A DNA stretch of 64,000 bases, taken from contig CAVTEM010000010.1 of NCBI GenBank assembly GCA_963733845.1, forward strand, positions 101,663 to 165,662, written 5' to 3'. The position numbers and the translations under genes were made by a program. Shown here in pieces: positions 28,341 to 37,589 of the stretch. Position 1 is the first letter of the stretch. Each line of letters begins with the position of its first letter. The notes below the pieces were generated by a model. That model worked only from the letters and a program-made list of their open reading frames with translations. It did no database searches and was not told the DNA's origin. This DNA comes from DATFQE01 sp963733845. GTDB taxonomy: Bacteria > Actinomycetota > Thermoleophilia > Gaiellales > Gaiellaceae.

Positions 28341-29273
28341 CTAGAAGGTGCGCCAGCGTGCGCGGCTGAGGAAGAAGCCGTGGCCGCGCTTGTTGCGGCA
28401 GGTCATGCCGGTGAACGCCGAGCGGCAGCTCAGCCCGTCGCGGCCTCGCCAGGTCTTCCCGTAGCCGAGCACTTGTGCCATACGCAAGGGGACGAACGGG
28501 CCGGCATCGCCCGAGCAGGCCGGCGGAGTCGGGCGGCTTCCGTTCGAGCGGATGCCGATCCGGTCGGCGTTGTGGTCGAGCCCTAAGCGCTTGCACTCCG
28601 CGGTGTAGGGGGGCTTCGGCTTCAGTCCGGTCTTGATCCCGCACTCGACGAAGGGGGTTCCACGGCTGTGGGCGGCGCAGATGATGTTCCCCGACGGCGA
28701 CCTGAAGCGAGTTACCAACGCTGTGCCTGCCGGTGGAGGCGGTGGGCCGGTCGGCGGCTTCATCTGCTTCCACGGCCCTGGCGCCAGGCGCGTGCCGTCC
28801 CAGCTCCAAGTGCGAGCCCTGGTGCCTCCGCTCGGGAAGCAGCGCGAGTCGCCGCGGCGATGCACCGCCGCCTCCTCGCGGATGTCGGAGCCGACCGCTC
28901 GCAGCGGAGGAATGACGTAGGAGGGCTGGTCGAGCACGCGCGTCCAGCGCGCGTCGGCGTACTGGAAGACCATCCAGCGCTGGACCGGCCAGCAGGTCGG
29001 GAAGGTGAAGGCGATCGCCATCGCATCGCTGCCTGGGCCGGTGAAGGAGCCGCACAGCACCTGGTTGATCGGCTTGGCCATGCCGGGATCGAAGAAGTAC
29101 GGCTTGCCGACCTGAAGCGCCGTCGCCATCGAGCAGTTCGCTTGCGCACCCACGTCAGCGGTACGTGGCGGCGACGCGATCGCTCGGGTGTCGCCCGAAA
29201 CGCCAAGAGCGCCGGTGGCCGCCGCCGCTACCGCCGTGATCCCGACAACCAGGCCGAGTATCTGCAGCCGCAT
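28341..29273 (-). CDS. Exported two-domain protein, DUF6636-like, paralogue 2 (intact)
   Basis: Intact 310-residue reference copy of the family. Signal peptide MRLQILGLVVGITAVAAAAT; N-terminal domain with CSMATALQVGKPYFFDP, VLCGSFTGPGSDAMAIAFTF and a central RRGDSRCFPSGGTRARTWSW; a short PPPPP linker; C-terminal domain with FRSPSGNIICAAH, ECGIKTGLKPKPPYT, PLRMAQVLGYGKTW and CRNKRGHGFFLSRARW. The C-terminal pattern recalls DUF6636. Conserved cysteines come in pairs in both domains, fitting an oxidised extracellular protein. Function unknown. Same strand as paralogue 3 and the SBBP gene upstream. Confidence 0.85.
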   Translation of the reverse strand: MRLQILGLVVGITAVAAAATGALGVSGDTRAIASPPRTADVGAQANCSMATALQVGKPYFFDPGMAKPINQVLCGSFTGPGSDAMAIAFTFPTCWPVQRWMVFQYADARWTRVLDQPSYVIPPLRAVGSDIREEAAVHRRGDSRCFPSGGTRARTWSWDGTRLAPGPWKQMKPPTGPPPPPAGTALVTRFRSPSGNIICAAHSRGTPFVECGIKTGLKPKPPYTAECKRLGLDHNADRIGIRSNGSRPTPPACSGDAGPFVPLRMAQVLGYGKTWRGRDGLSCRSAFTGMTCRNKRGHGFFLSRARWRTF

Positions 29274-29721
29274 GCTTCATTGATCCTCGCAGATTCATGA
29301 CAAAACTGGCAACGTCGGGCCTGGCGGCCGACAGCGAGGCCGGTTGGGGTTCGTGCGCAGCGTGTGCAAGGAGGTCCAACTCGGTAGGAACGCGCCACAA
29401 ACAACGCGCCACAAACGCGGACGACCCTAGCCTCTCGCGCGTCTGGATCCACCAGATGATTCGCTGGTCCCACGGTGGTCCGTCCAGACCCCGTTACTTC
29501 CGGCGGTCTCGTCGCGTCGCCGAGACTCTTCCGCGGCCCTGGCCGAGTGTCGCGTACTGGCGGAATGTACGCGTGCCGTATTACGTGATCGCAGGAACGC
29601 AGGCCGCGATCCCGAGCGCGTTGAGGCGTGTCCGCGATGCGTCGTCGCGAGCTCAGCGGCGTGCCGGGCTTCGCGTGCGGGCCGTGGCGTCGCGGTCGTC
29701 TAACGCGCGCTGCTGCGCGAG
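29274..29721. other. Intergenic region between two paralogous exported-protein genes
   Basis: About 450 bases. Reading frames here look non-coding (Arg/Ser-rich in every frame) and I see no strong hairpin. It probably holds the promoter of paralogue 2. Confidence 0.4.
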
Positions 29722-30616
29722 CTAGGCGGGCCCGACGAGTGTGACCGCGCGAGCGTCGATCAGGAAGCCCTTGCCCTTGCCGGCCCCGGCGAGCACGGTG
29801 CAGGTGATGCCGTTTGCCGCGGCGGCGCAGCGGAAGCCGTTCAGCTCGCTGCGCTGGCCGCGGCGCAGGACAGGCGCGCTGTCGTGCCAGTTCTGGGTGC
29901 AGCTGCCGGGGCCGGGCCCTTCGCAGATCTCGACCTCGCCGTTTCGGGTCAGCGTGCCCGAATGCTCGGGACGCAAGGTCACGCACCACGCGCGAGCGTC
30001 GATCGTGCACCAGATCTTGCGGTCGGGCGAGAGGAAGCTGGCGTGCCGCACCACTGTCGGGCCGGTCGAGGCCACCTTCCACGGCCCGGCGACCAGGCGC
30101 GAGCCGTTCCAGTGCCAGACGCGCTTTTTCAGACCACTGGCGGTGCAGACCGTCTCGCCCGGATAGCGGATCGTCGCTTTCTCGACGATGTCGCTGCCGG
30201 AGCGCGCGATGCCGGGACGGAGGATGCCGGGGTGGTAGCCGCCGGGGATCAGCTCCCAGTCGCCGTTCACGTACCGGAACGCGCCCCAGCCGGCGAAGGG
30301 CATGCAGACACCGTGGGCGGCGGAGGCTGCCATTCCTCTGCTTCCCGGCCCGGCGAACGGGCCGCAGAAGAGCTGTCCGACCGCGCGCAGCCCGAGCTGC
30401 GGGTTGGCGAGCAGACGCTCTCGGGCCATCGCTGCGCGCGCGGTCGCGCGTGAGCAGACAGCCGAAGCGCTCGCCGTCGAACTCCCGACCGGTGCGGCGG
30501 CCGCGTTCGTCTCCTGCGCCGGCGCGGCCAGCGCGAGCGCAAGCAGCAGGCCGGCGACCGCGAGCACGAAGACAGCGGGCGTCGGCGCTGGTCGACGAGT
30601 CCGCAGCTGCCGGCAT
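29722..30616 (-). CDS. Exported two-domain protein, DUF6636-related, divergent paralogue 3
   Basis: Follows the SBBP gene directly: its stop TAG is immediately followed by ATG (30616). That ATG continues in frame only if one C near 30612 is removed, giving MRQLRTRRPAPTPAVFVLAV and a good signal peptide; otherwise the first start is GTG 30567. The family layout is recognisable although divergent: LFCGPFAGPGSRGMAASA, WGAFRYVNGDWELI, GSDIVEKATIRYPGETVC, HWNGSRLVAGPWKV, FLSPDRKIWCTI, then LNGFRCAAAANGITCTV. The block GSDI...C...W.W.G.RL..GPWK aligns with paralogues 1 and 2. Function unknown. Confidence 0.8.
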
Positions 30617-33443
30617 CTAGAGGATGCCGCGCAGGTTCGGGAGCGCCCCCGACTTGATCCTGGCGATCGAGACCCGGATTCGTCCGTCCCGAACGGTCAG
30701 CGCCTCGCCCCTCGGATTGCGCAGCCAGACGCGCAGCCGTGTCTCCCCGTAGCGGTAGCCGCGCACCGTCTTGAAGTGCACCTTGCGTAGCTGCGCTACC
30801 TTGATCGGGATGTGGAAGAAGACCTTGCGGCCGCGCGGGATCTTGATTCCGCGGCGCGATCCGAGCACGACGCGCCCGTCACCGGGCAGCTTGCCGGTCG
30901 CGTACAGCCGCCGCCCTGAGCGCGTGCGGATCTCCGCGCGCGCGGGGCACGGGTTGCGGCAGGCACGGTTGCGGAGCACGTACTGGACGTTGATCAGGAA
31001 CACCCCACGCTTCGGGTCATAGCGAAGCTCGACGTCGCGCGGACCAGGAGCCGGCGTCGTCGGCGGTAGAAGCGGCGGCACCGAAATCGGCGGCGGCGGT
31101 GGAGGGGGAGGTCGCACTGGCGGAGGCAGTGGAGGAGGTGGAGTTGGGGGCGGCGGTTGTGGCGGCGGAGGCGGGGCGACTGGGCCGGCGATCAGGTCGA
31201 GCTTGGTGACGAACGCGTCAGGGTTGCCGTTGCTGCTCGTGTCGAACGCGCCCGGAGTCGTAGGGAAGTTGTCCGTCGAGGGAACGAACAGACCGGTTTG
31301 GCCGGTGACGTAGGCGTTGCCTGAGCCGTCGACCGCGATCGCGTCGCCGAAGTCGGTCGAGCTCCCGCCCAGGTAGGTCGAGTAGGCGAGGGTGGAGCCG
31401 GCAGCGTTCAGCTTCGTCACGAATGGGTCGCCATTGCCATGGTTTGAGCTCCGGTCGAAGGCCCCTGCGGTCGTCGGGAACTCCAGCGCGTTGGTCTTGC
31501 CGGTGACGTAAGCGCTGCCGGCGCCGTCGACCGCGATCGCCTCGCCGAAGTCTTCACCGCCCTCGCCCACGAAGGTCGAGTAGGCGAGCCCGGAGCCGGA
31601 CACGTTCAGCTTCGTCACGTACACGTCCGCCCCGCCGTCGTGGTGGACCGGGTCGAACGACCCCGGCGTCGTGGGGAAGTTCCCGGAAACCGCCCAGCCC
31701 GTGGCGTAGGCACTGCCCGCGTCATCGACCGCGATCCCGCCGCTGAGGTCGCTAGCCGCTGCCGCCTAGGTAGGTCGAGTAGGCGAGCGCGGAGCCGGCC
31801 GCGTTCAGCTTCGTCACGAACGGGTCATGGGCGCCGTTGGCGCTGGTGTCGAAGGCGCCCGCGGTCGTGGGGAAGTTCGTCGAGACGGTGTCGCCTGTGA
31901 CGTAGGCGCTGCCCGCGTCGTCGACCGCGATCCCGAGTCCCACGTCGAAGGTATTCCCGCCCAGATAGGTCGAGTACACGAGCGCGGATCCGGCCGCGTT
32001 CAGCTTGGTCACGAACGGGTCGTCCCCACCGTTGGCCGTCGTATCGAACGCGCCCACGGTCGTGGGGAAGAGCGAGATGGTGTCGCCCGTGACGTAGGCG
32101 CTGCCCGCGTCGTCGACAGCGATCGCATAGCCGATGGCACCACCGTCGGTACCGAGGTAGGTCGAGTAGGCCAGGGCAGAGCCCGCTGCGTTCAGCTTCG
32201 TCACGAACGCGGCGTTGCCCACCGAGGTCGTGTCAAAGGCGCCCGGTGTCGTGGGGAAGTTGGTCGAGTCCGTGTAGCCCGTGACGTAGGTGCTGCCCGC
32301 ATCGTCGAGCGCGATCGCCTCACCCTCGTCGTCTTCGCCGCCGCCCAAGTAGGTCGAGTAGACGAGTGCCGAGCCGGCCGCGTTCAGCTTCGTCACGAAC
32401 GCGTCAGACCAACCGTTGCCGCTCGTGTCGAACGCGCCCGGAGTCGTGGGGAAGTTCATCGAGCTGCTCGTGCCCGTGACGTAGACGCTGCCCGCACCGT
32501 CGACGGCGATCCCCGTGCCGGCATCAAAGGAGTTGCCGCCCAGGTAGGTCGAGTACACGAGGCCTGGGTCGATCACGAGCGGATGATCGTGGTCGTACGC
32601 GCCGAGCGCGAAGCCGTAGGCGCCGCCGTTTCCGAGCACGAAGCGGCTCGCGACCGGAGCCCGGCGGCCGCCGATCATCTGGTAGCTGACGGGCCGCGTG
32701 TCGCGCAGGACACCGAGCGCCGTCTCGATGCGCAGCCCCCCGCCTCGGCCGAGCGCGAGCCGGCGCTGGCCGCGGTAGGCGAGCCGGATCCGGGATGGGT
32801 CGGCACCCGGCCGCAGACGGAACTCGTACTTGAGCGTCCCTTCGCGGCCGCGAACGTGCATCGCAACACCCGGCCATAGCTCGCGGTAGACGATCCCGCC
32901 GTAGGTCGGCAGGTTCGTCTGCCACTTGGCCGGGTCATCGCCGATCAGGTAGTTGACACTCGCCTTCCCCGGCCGGGCGCCGACGATCGCAGGCTCGGGG
33001 TTCGCGTCCAGGAAGCGCAGGCGAAGCGCGAGCCCGCGCTTGCCCTTCGTGAGCGAGGCGACCGCCTCCGACGCCGTGAAGAAGAAGCTCGCGCCCCCGG
33101 CCTGGGCGCTGTAGCGGACGCGCCGGTCGAGTCGGCCCTCGTTCGGAACGAACGCGAGCGGCAACTGCTGGTAGGCACTGACGCTGACCTGCTCGCCAGA
33201 GGCGGCCGGAGCAGCCCCGCTTCCTGCCCCGCCGCCCAGCGTGCCGGTCGCCACGGCGCCGGCGAGCGCGCTCAGCACGAGCGCGAGCGCGCAGCCGGCC
33301 GCGGCCAGGAGAAGCCGCCCGCCTACGCGACCAGGGACTCTGGCGAGCGCCGCTGACGAGTCGCTTGCAGCCGCGAACTCACTTCCCGCCGTCCTGCCTG
33401 CCGCAGTCAAAAGATCCTCCTCGAGCCAGCGCTCAGCACGCAT
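30617..33443 (-). CDS. SBBP-repeat beta-propeller surface protein (frameshifted once)
   Basis: An odd N-terminus: about 45 cytosolic residues (MRAERWLEEDLLTAAGRTAG onward) then one membrane helix (LLLAAAGCALALVLSALAGA). Next is the domain that usually precedes SBBP repeats (LAFVPNEGRLDRRVRYSAQA, NYLIGDDPAKWQTNLPTYGG). Seven propeller repeats follow with consensus YSTYLGG...GIAVDxAGSAYVTG...FPTTPGAFDT...DAFVTKLNAAGS, then a Pro-rich spacer and a C-terminal beta domain (KRGVFLINVQYVLRNRACRN). A one-base insertion near 31752 creates a TAG inside repeat five; both sides match the repeat. Promoter at 33467-33495. Likely membrane-tethered extracellular protein of unknown ligand. Confidence 0.85.
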
Positions 33444-33526
33444 CGCTCGCGTTGGAGATCGTGTCGATCATCGCAAGCTTCGCGGTGCGAGTCAACTTTT
33501 TCTAAGTTTGAGCAGAAATTGGGTCA
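33239..33526 (-). repeat. Duplicated promoter/N-terminus cassette, copy 2 (partner at 22984-23293)
   Basis: Intact copy: promoter, short leader, ATG 33443 and the cytosolic/anchor codons of the SBBP protein. The partner keeps the promoter but has a broken coding part. Confidence 0.75.
33467..33495 (-). promoter_or_regulatory. Sigma-70-type promoter of the SBBP gene, duplicated cassette copy 2
   Basis: Minus strand TTGACT (33495-33490), 17-base spacer, GATGAT (33472-33467). ATG is at 33443, so the leader would be under 20 bases; no clear ribosome site is visible. Confidence 0.65.
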
Positions 33527-33744
33527 CGCCTGGGGCTAACCACGTCGTCGGACTGCCGCAGGGTTGCGCCCGACCGACCAGCCCCGGTCGGCCCGTGCGG
33601 CAGGTTGTAGGGACTCTGCGTAGCCCGCTCGGCGCACGCTGGGCAGTACACCGCGACCTCGTCGTCGACCGTCAAGTAAGCGCGGAAGCGTTTCTTGTCG
33701 TAGGGCTCACCGTCGCATTCAGCGCACCGGAGATCCACGTTCAC
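33502..33744 (-). CDS. Small CxxC-CxxC zinc-binding protein
   Basis: 80 residues from a GTG start: NVDLRCAECDGEPYDKKRFR, TVDDEVAVYCPACAERATQS and a flexible C-terminus. The two CxxC pairs about 25 residues apart form a typical zinc ribbon. Possibly a cytosolic nucleic-acid-binding or regulatory ribbon. It ends next to the SBBP promoter and has no other partner. Confidence 0.65.
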   Translation of the reverse strand: MNVDLRCAECDGEPYDKKRFRAYLTVDDEVAVYCPACAERATQSPYNLPHGPTGAGRSGATLRQSDDVVSPRRDPISAQT

Positions 33745-33928
33745 CGCCCGCGAATGTAGGCGCGTCGACGCCGCCGCGCTTAGCGCTCTTTCGGACGCGT
33801 CAGGTTCGGCGAACTACCCGAACGCGTCATACGAGAGGGACGCGGCCACAGGAACGCTTCGATGGTGAGAAAGCTTTCAACATTGTCCTGCGGCCGCTGC
33901 TACACGCGGTAGGGGAGAAGGAGAACGG

Positions 33929-34390
33929 ATGAAGCGGACACTGCAGTTCGGGGTCACCCTCGCGGGGCTCGCGCTCGTCGTCATGGCGGTCGCGCCCGCC
34001 GCACAGGCACTCGAGCGCAACGGAACGATCCGGATCACGACGCGCGAGGTCGCGCACCGGGTCATGGATCAGGGCCGGCCGGGTCGCGGACCGGGAGACC
34101 TCGAGATCAGCCGGACGTTGCTCTACAACAAGGGCCTCACGCCACGGGCGATCGGACACGCCGAGATCGTCTGCACCTTTACGGGCCGGCGCTCCCGCGT
34201 CTGCAACGGCACCTACTTCCTGCCGCGGGGCAAGATCGTGGTCGCCGGTGCGCTCGTCTACCGCCAGTTCTACGAGCTCGCGGTGCTGGGCGGTACCGGG
34301 CTCTACAACAACGTGCAGGGCTCACTGACGGTCACGACGACCAAGCCCAGGCCGCGGCGCGACATCCTCACCTTCCGGCTGGTCGTCTAA
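33929..34390 (+). CDS. Secreted allene-oxide-cyclase/dirigent-barrel-like protein
   Basis: ATG 33929 with GGAGAAGGAGA upstream. Signal peptide KRTLQFGVTLAGLALVVMAV and a clean cleavage site (AQA). The mature part fits the AOC-like barrel: VCTFTGRRSRVCNGTYFLPR, KIVVAGALVYRQFYELAVLGGT with GLYNNVQGSLTV. The GTG-Y-x-x-x-x-G-x-x-x-V string is the recurring mark of these barrels in actinobacteria. No known substrate; it may bind small hydrophobic molecules. Confidence 0.75.
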   Translation: MKRTLQFGVTLAGLALVVMAVAPAAQALERNGTIRITTREVAHRVMDQGRPGRGPGDLEISRTLLYNKGLTPRAIGHAEIVCTFTGRRSRVCNGTYFLPRGKIVVAGALVYRQFYELAVLGGTGLYNNVQGSLTVTTTKPRPRRDILTFRLVV

Positions 34391-34420
34391 CCCGGGTCAC
34401 CCGGCACCGCGCTGGCTCAT

Positions 34421-34621
34421 TCAGGGCGTGTCTTCATCGGCGTAGACGTAGATGTCGCCCTCGTCGTAGTTGTGGAGCACGACCTTGATGCGGTAGGTGC
34501 GGCCGTCCATCACCAGCTTCTCGCTGGTGCGTGGGATCGCATTCACGTCCGCGACGATCTCGGCGGGCTGCGGAAAGTCGGGGCTGCGCAGGACGAGGGT
34601 GACGCGACGAAATTCACTCAT
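34421..34621 (-). CDS. Small cytosolic protein, 66 residues
   Basis: Start taken at ATG 34621 (MSEFRRVTLVLRSPDFPQPA) rather than an upstream start that adds a basic tail. Compact alternating beta pattern with KLVMDGRTYRIKVVLHNYDE and an acidic end. No family recognised. A neighbouring small minus-strand gene ends 10 bases upstream, so the two may be co-transcribed. Confidence 0.6.
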   Translation of the reverse strand: MSEFRRVTLVLRSPDFPQPAEIVADVNAIPRTSEKLVMDGRTYRIKVVLHNYDEGDIYVYADEDTP

Positions 34622-34631
34622 GCGACCGAGC

Positions 34632-34846
34632 CTAACGGCCTGTCTCCGGCATCGGTCTCGGGCCATGCGCAAGCACTACGGTCACGTCCTTGCTCTTGTG
34701 GATCGGCCGCCCGACCGCCACGACGAAGTACCCGGCGAACGTGTCGCCGAACTCCGCTCCGGCGTCGGCGCCCACTTCCATACGCGCGCCGGTGTGTCCG
34801 TCATGTCGTGGTAGACGAGTAGATCCATTCCGACACGTTCGGCCAC
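34632..34846 (-). CDS. Small protein, about 70 residues, frameshifted
   Basis: GTG 34846 follows GGAGGG by five bases and reads VAERVGMDLLVYHDMTDT. A one-base change near 34790 continues as GARMEVGADAGAEFGDTFAG, YFVVAVGRPIHKSKDVTVVL and stops at TAG 34632. Both halves show protein-like composition with the same codon habits. Not recognised. It is easily missed because neither half is long. Confidence 0.45.
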
Positions 34847-34876
34847 AGAGACCCTCCTTCTGTCGATTTCGGGCGA

Positions 34877-35880
34877 TCAGCTGAAGTGGATCCGCATTTC
34901 GGCTTCGGCGAAGGAGTACTCGATCCTGTCGATCTGCTTCTTCTCGAACGAGATGCCGTGCTGGATCAGCAGATACGCGGCTGCTGTCCCGTTCGGGGTC
35001 CCGAGCAGCGCGCAGAAGTCATCGAGCTCGCTGGGCTGTGAGGGGCGTACGACAAACCATCCCTTCTCGTCCATCTCCTCGCCCTGACACCAGCGCATGG
35101 TGTCAAGCGTGATCCCGTTGATGATTACCGATCGCACGATGTGCGCAAGTGACTCCTTCTTCGCCTTCTTGTACGGCTGCCCGTCGCCGTGGACGTCGTG
35201 CAGCACCTTCTTGTACTGCCACCAGAACACCTCGGAGTTCTCCAGAGCCTTGTGGGCCAATTTTCTGGTTGTCCTCGGCTACGATCGTTTTCTCGGGTAG
35301 GTCCACGACGTTTTCGTACTTGCCTGCACGTGGCGGCAGTAGAAGAGACAGTGCTGAGTTTTGTGCGTGGCCGGCCAACAGGCGTTAGGTAATCCGTTTT
35401 GAAGCCGCCGCCCTTCAGCGTCGCGGCATGCCGCTTCGTCACTGCCTTGTCGGTCTTGGCCTGAGGCTTCAGCGCCGCGTTCGCTTCGATGGCCTCAAGG
35501 CGCTTCTTGCCCTTCACGAGGCTGTCGTCGTAGTTCTTCTCGCTGCGCTCTAGGAGCTTCTCCGTGCTCAGCCTGCGGTCGTCGGGTGAGAGCGTGGCGG
35601 GTGTGAGCGTCTTCTCGACGTCAGCGCGTAGCTTCTTGCGTGCCAGGACGCGCCCGGTCGCGCGGTTGCCCGCCACGGCCTGCGCGGCGGCGGGGTTCGC
35701 GGGATCGCGACGCGACGCCGTGCGCGGCGCGGCCGGTGCGAGCATGCGCGCGACCGCGTGGTTGCCCGCGGTGCGCTGGAGCGCGAGCAGATGCTGTGTC
35801 GCCGAGGCAGGGAGGACAGACTCGGGGCGTTGAGCTTGTTGGTCTGCCGCAGTCTCGCCTTCAAACGCTCGACTGCCCAT
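34877..35880 (-). CDS. LQRTAGN-motif protein with unknown C-terminal domain, frameshifted twice
   Basis: ATG 35880 (an upstream start at 35925 is possible). Residues 34-43 read LQRTAGNHAV, and a second AGNRATGRVLAR follows near residue 75. LQRxAGNxAV is, to my knowledge, a hallmark of actinobacterial proteins linked to extracellular contractile injection systems and DUF4157-type toxins. A Lys-rich helical middle (EKLLERSEKNYDDSLVKGKK) leads to a domain rebuilt from three frames with changes near 35375 and 35265: YENVVDLPEKTIVAEDNQKL, ALENSEVFWWQYKKVLHDVH, AHIVRSVIINGITLDTMRWC, and ending IEYSFAEAEMRIHFS. No baseplate or sheath genes are in the window. It could be a secreted effector or a leftover cargo protein. 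Confidence 0.6.
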
Positions 35881-35979
35881 CCTGCGCGCTCCCGACCAAG
35901 GTGGTCCGCGGACTGATCGTTTCACACCTACGGCCGAAAGGGAAAGCGCACAAGGCCGTCACGGCGATCATCTAGAGAG

Positions 35980-36029
35980 GGGCCGGGCGGCGAGCCGAAC
36001 GCCCGGGCGCTAGTAGCGCCACCCGGCCC
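35980..36029 (-). terminator. Branched terminator after the collagen-like gene
   Basis: GGGCCGGG (35980-35987) pairs with CCCGGCCC (36022-36029), enclosing a second perfect hairpin GGCGCT-agt-AGCGCC (36006-36020). It lies 34 bases past the stop of the collagen-like gene on the minus strand. Confidence 0.7.
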
Positions 36030-36062
36030 TTCTTCGAACCTATGACGAACCGAAGCTAGGCG

Positions 36063-36845
36063 CTAGTGGCCCTTTCGGCCCTGTGTAGAACGGGTAACGA
36101 TCGTCAATCTCTTACCTGCTCGAGTCGAAGATCGCCACACCGCCGCGCCCACGGGCGATGCTCCGGGCAGGCAACCGACCTCAACCATGGCTTGAGTGTT
36201 GGCCGAGGACAGAGCCCAGTTCGACCCGTTCCAGACAAAGTGCGGGACTGCCGCGGGGGGATCAAAACGAATAGCTCCCCAATCGGTCCCGGTGACGGCG
36301 TTACAGACGACAGTAGCCCCCACGAACCCGCCCTCGAAGCCGATGTTCAATCCGTTCAGCTTCATCCCTTGACAGCTAGCAGTTAAGCCGAAGAACGGGT
36401 TCGTGCTCGTGCACGTGAGGATCGCGCCCCTGACGATCTGCGTCGGCGTGAACAGGCCCACCGGCGGCAAGCCGCTCAGTCCGGGAGGCCCCTGCGGTCC
36501 GGTCGGCCCGGTTGCCCCCTGTGGCCCCGGATCGCCCTGATCGCCCTTGTCACCCTTGGCCCCTGGCGCCCCCGCGGGTCCTTGCGGGCCGGGATCACCC
36601 TTATCGCCCTTGTCACCCTTCGGACCCTGCGGCCCTGTCTGGCTCCACGAGATCGCTGTTTCGCTCGGGTGACAGCTGTCGGTTGCCGGGTCGATCAGCC
36701 GCAGCTGGCCGTTCTGTGTCTTGTAGCAGCCGTCGATCACGCCGCCGCCGCCGATATCGGCAACGGCGTAGGTGACGCCGCCTGCGATCGCCACGATCGC
36801 GACGGCGGTGACTGCCAGAGCAACGCGACGGATGCGCGTGTGCAT
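36063..36845 (-). CDS. Exported collagen-like protein
   Basis: ATG 36845 with AGGAGGAGGG just upstream. An N-terminal membrane/signal helix (RVALAVTAVAIVAIAGGVTY) is followed by a short head (VIDGCYKTQNGQLRLIDPAT with SCHPSETAISWSQ, a motif often seen before such stalks). About 16 Gly-X-Y triplets follow (GPQGPKGDKGDKGDPGPQGP...), then a C-terminal beta domain with two Cys (AILTCTSTNPFFGLTASCQG). Bacterial collagen stalks trimerise and project heads from the surface. The frame appears intact up to the end. Confidence 0.85.
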   Translation of the reverse strand: MHTRIRRVALAVTAVAIVAIAGGVTYAVADIGGGGVIDGCYKTQNGQLRLIDPATDSCHPSETAISWSQTGPQGPKGDKGDKGDPGPQGPAGAPGAKGDKGDQGDPGPQGATGPTGPQGPPGLSGLPPVGLFTPTQIVRGAILTCTSTNPFFGLTASCQGMKLNGLNIGFEGGFVGATVVCNAVTGTDWGAIRFDPPAAVPHFVWNGSNWALSSANTQAMVEVGCLPGASPVGAAVWRSSTRAGKRLTIVTRSTQGRKGH

Positions 36846-36965
36846 GGCTCGCCCTCCTCCTGTTCGTGCCTGGCGCCCGCGACGCCGCAGGACTCGAGGG
36901 CCTATCGGCCCGAGCTTAGGACGCGCCTATGGTCGTGTCTAGCCCGGGGACGACCTCGGGCGAGG

Positions 36966-37217
36966 TTAGGACGACATCTCCTCGACGACCAGCACCGAGG
37001 GCTCGTCGTCGACCTCGTCGCGCACGTCGACGACGCGCAGGCTGCGGCCGGCGCCGAGCGTGATCGTGTCGCCGGGGTTCCAGTGGTGGATGCCGGGCCT
37101 GACCTCGGGCGGGTCGGCGGGTGTCCCGTCTGTCGACTCGAGCAGGGCGTTTACGACGTGTCCGAGGAACGGCGCCCCGGGAACGCGAACGAGGCGAGGG
37201 GCCTTCGTCCTGGCCAC
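36966..37217 (-). CDS. Small protein, about 83 residues, C-terminus well formed
   Basis: The C-terminal half is convincing: HHWNPGDTITLGAGRSLRVV, DVRDEVDDEPSVLVVEEMSS, a pattern seen in small actinobacterial proteins of unknown role. The start is uncertain. GTG 37217 (VARTKAPRLVRVPGAPFLGH) is used here; alternatively the protein begins at ATG 37308 (MPRLRTIAIVAVVVAV) in another frame with one lost base, which would make it a secreted or anchored protein. Confidence 0.5.
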   Translation of the reverse strand: MARTKAPRLVRVPGAPFLGHVVNALLESTDGTPADPPEVRPGIHHWNPGDTITLGAGRSLRVVDVRDEVDDEPSVLVVEEMSS

Positions 37218-37319
37218 CCGACCGAGATGCGTAGCGCCGTCCCGTCCCACGTCACGTCGGTCACGGCAACGACCACTGCGACGATTGCGATCGTGCGAAG
37301 GCGAGGCATGCGGAGATGA

Positions 37320-37524
37320 TCTTCTCAGCTCCCCATCCCGAGATACGTCGTCCCGGGTGCCAACTCCAACCCTCCCGGGGTCTCCGCGCCGCCGACCGTG
37401 TTCGGAATGGAGATGGTGATCCTGGTTCCGGCGGTGGGCTTCTACACCCTGCATGCCTGGGTCTGGGGTAACAACCCGTCGGGGATGTTCGCGCACTGGA
37501 ATCCCGAGGTCACGCTGCCCCTAG
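37320..37524 (+). pseudogene. C-terminal part of an exported actinobacterial protein (WVWGNNPSGMF type)
   Basis: The plus-strand frame VFGMEMVILVPAVGFYTLHA, WVWGNNPSGMFAHWNPEVT resembles the conserved C-terminus of uncharacterised actinobacterial exported proteins (HVWVWxxNPSGMFxxxNPxVxC). No matching N-terminus is seen upstream in any frame, so the gene is truncated or badly corrupted. A TAG at 37522-37524, one base out of frame, fits the usual end, and a perfect hairpin follows 34 bases later. Confidence 0.45.
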
Positions 37525-37558
37525 ACGTCGAGCGCCCGCGGGACGCGGCGCACGTGAG

Positions 37559-37589
37559 AATCGGAGGGTGCAGCAGCCACCCTCCGATT
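37559..37589 (+). terminator. Perfect 12-bp terminator hairpin
   Basis: AATCGGAGGGTG (37559-37570), a 7-base loop, and CACCCTCCGATT (37578-37589), followed by a C/T-rich tract. It suits the plus-strand gene remnant just upstream. Confidence 0.75.

Noticed and set aside
30617..31624. The C-terminal part of the SBBP gene as a separate gene
   Set aside because: Its first residues are the second half of a propeller repeat; removing one base near 31752 joins it perfectly to the upstream part.
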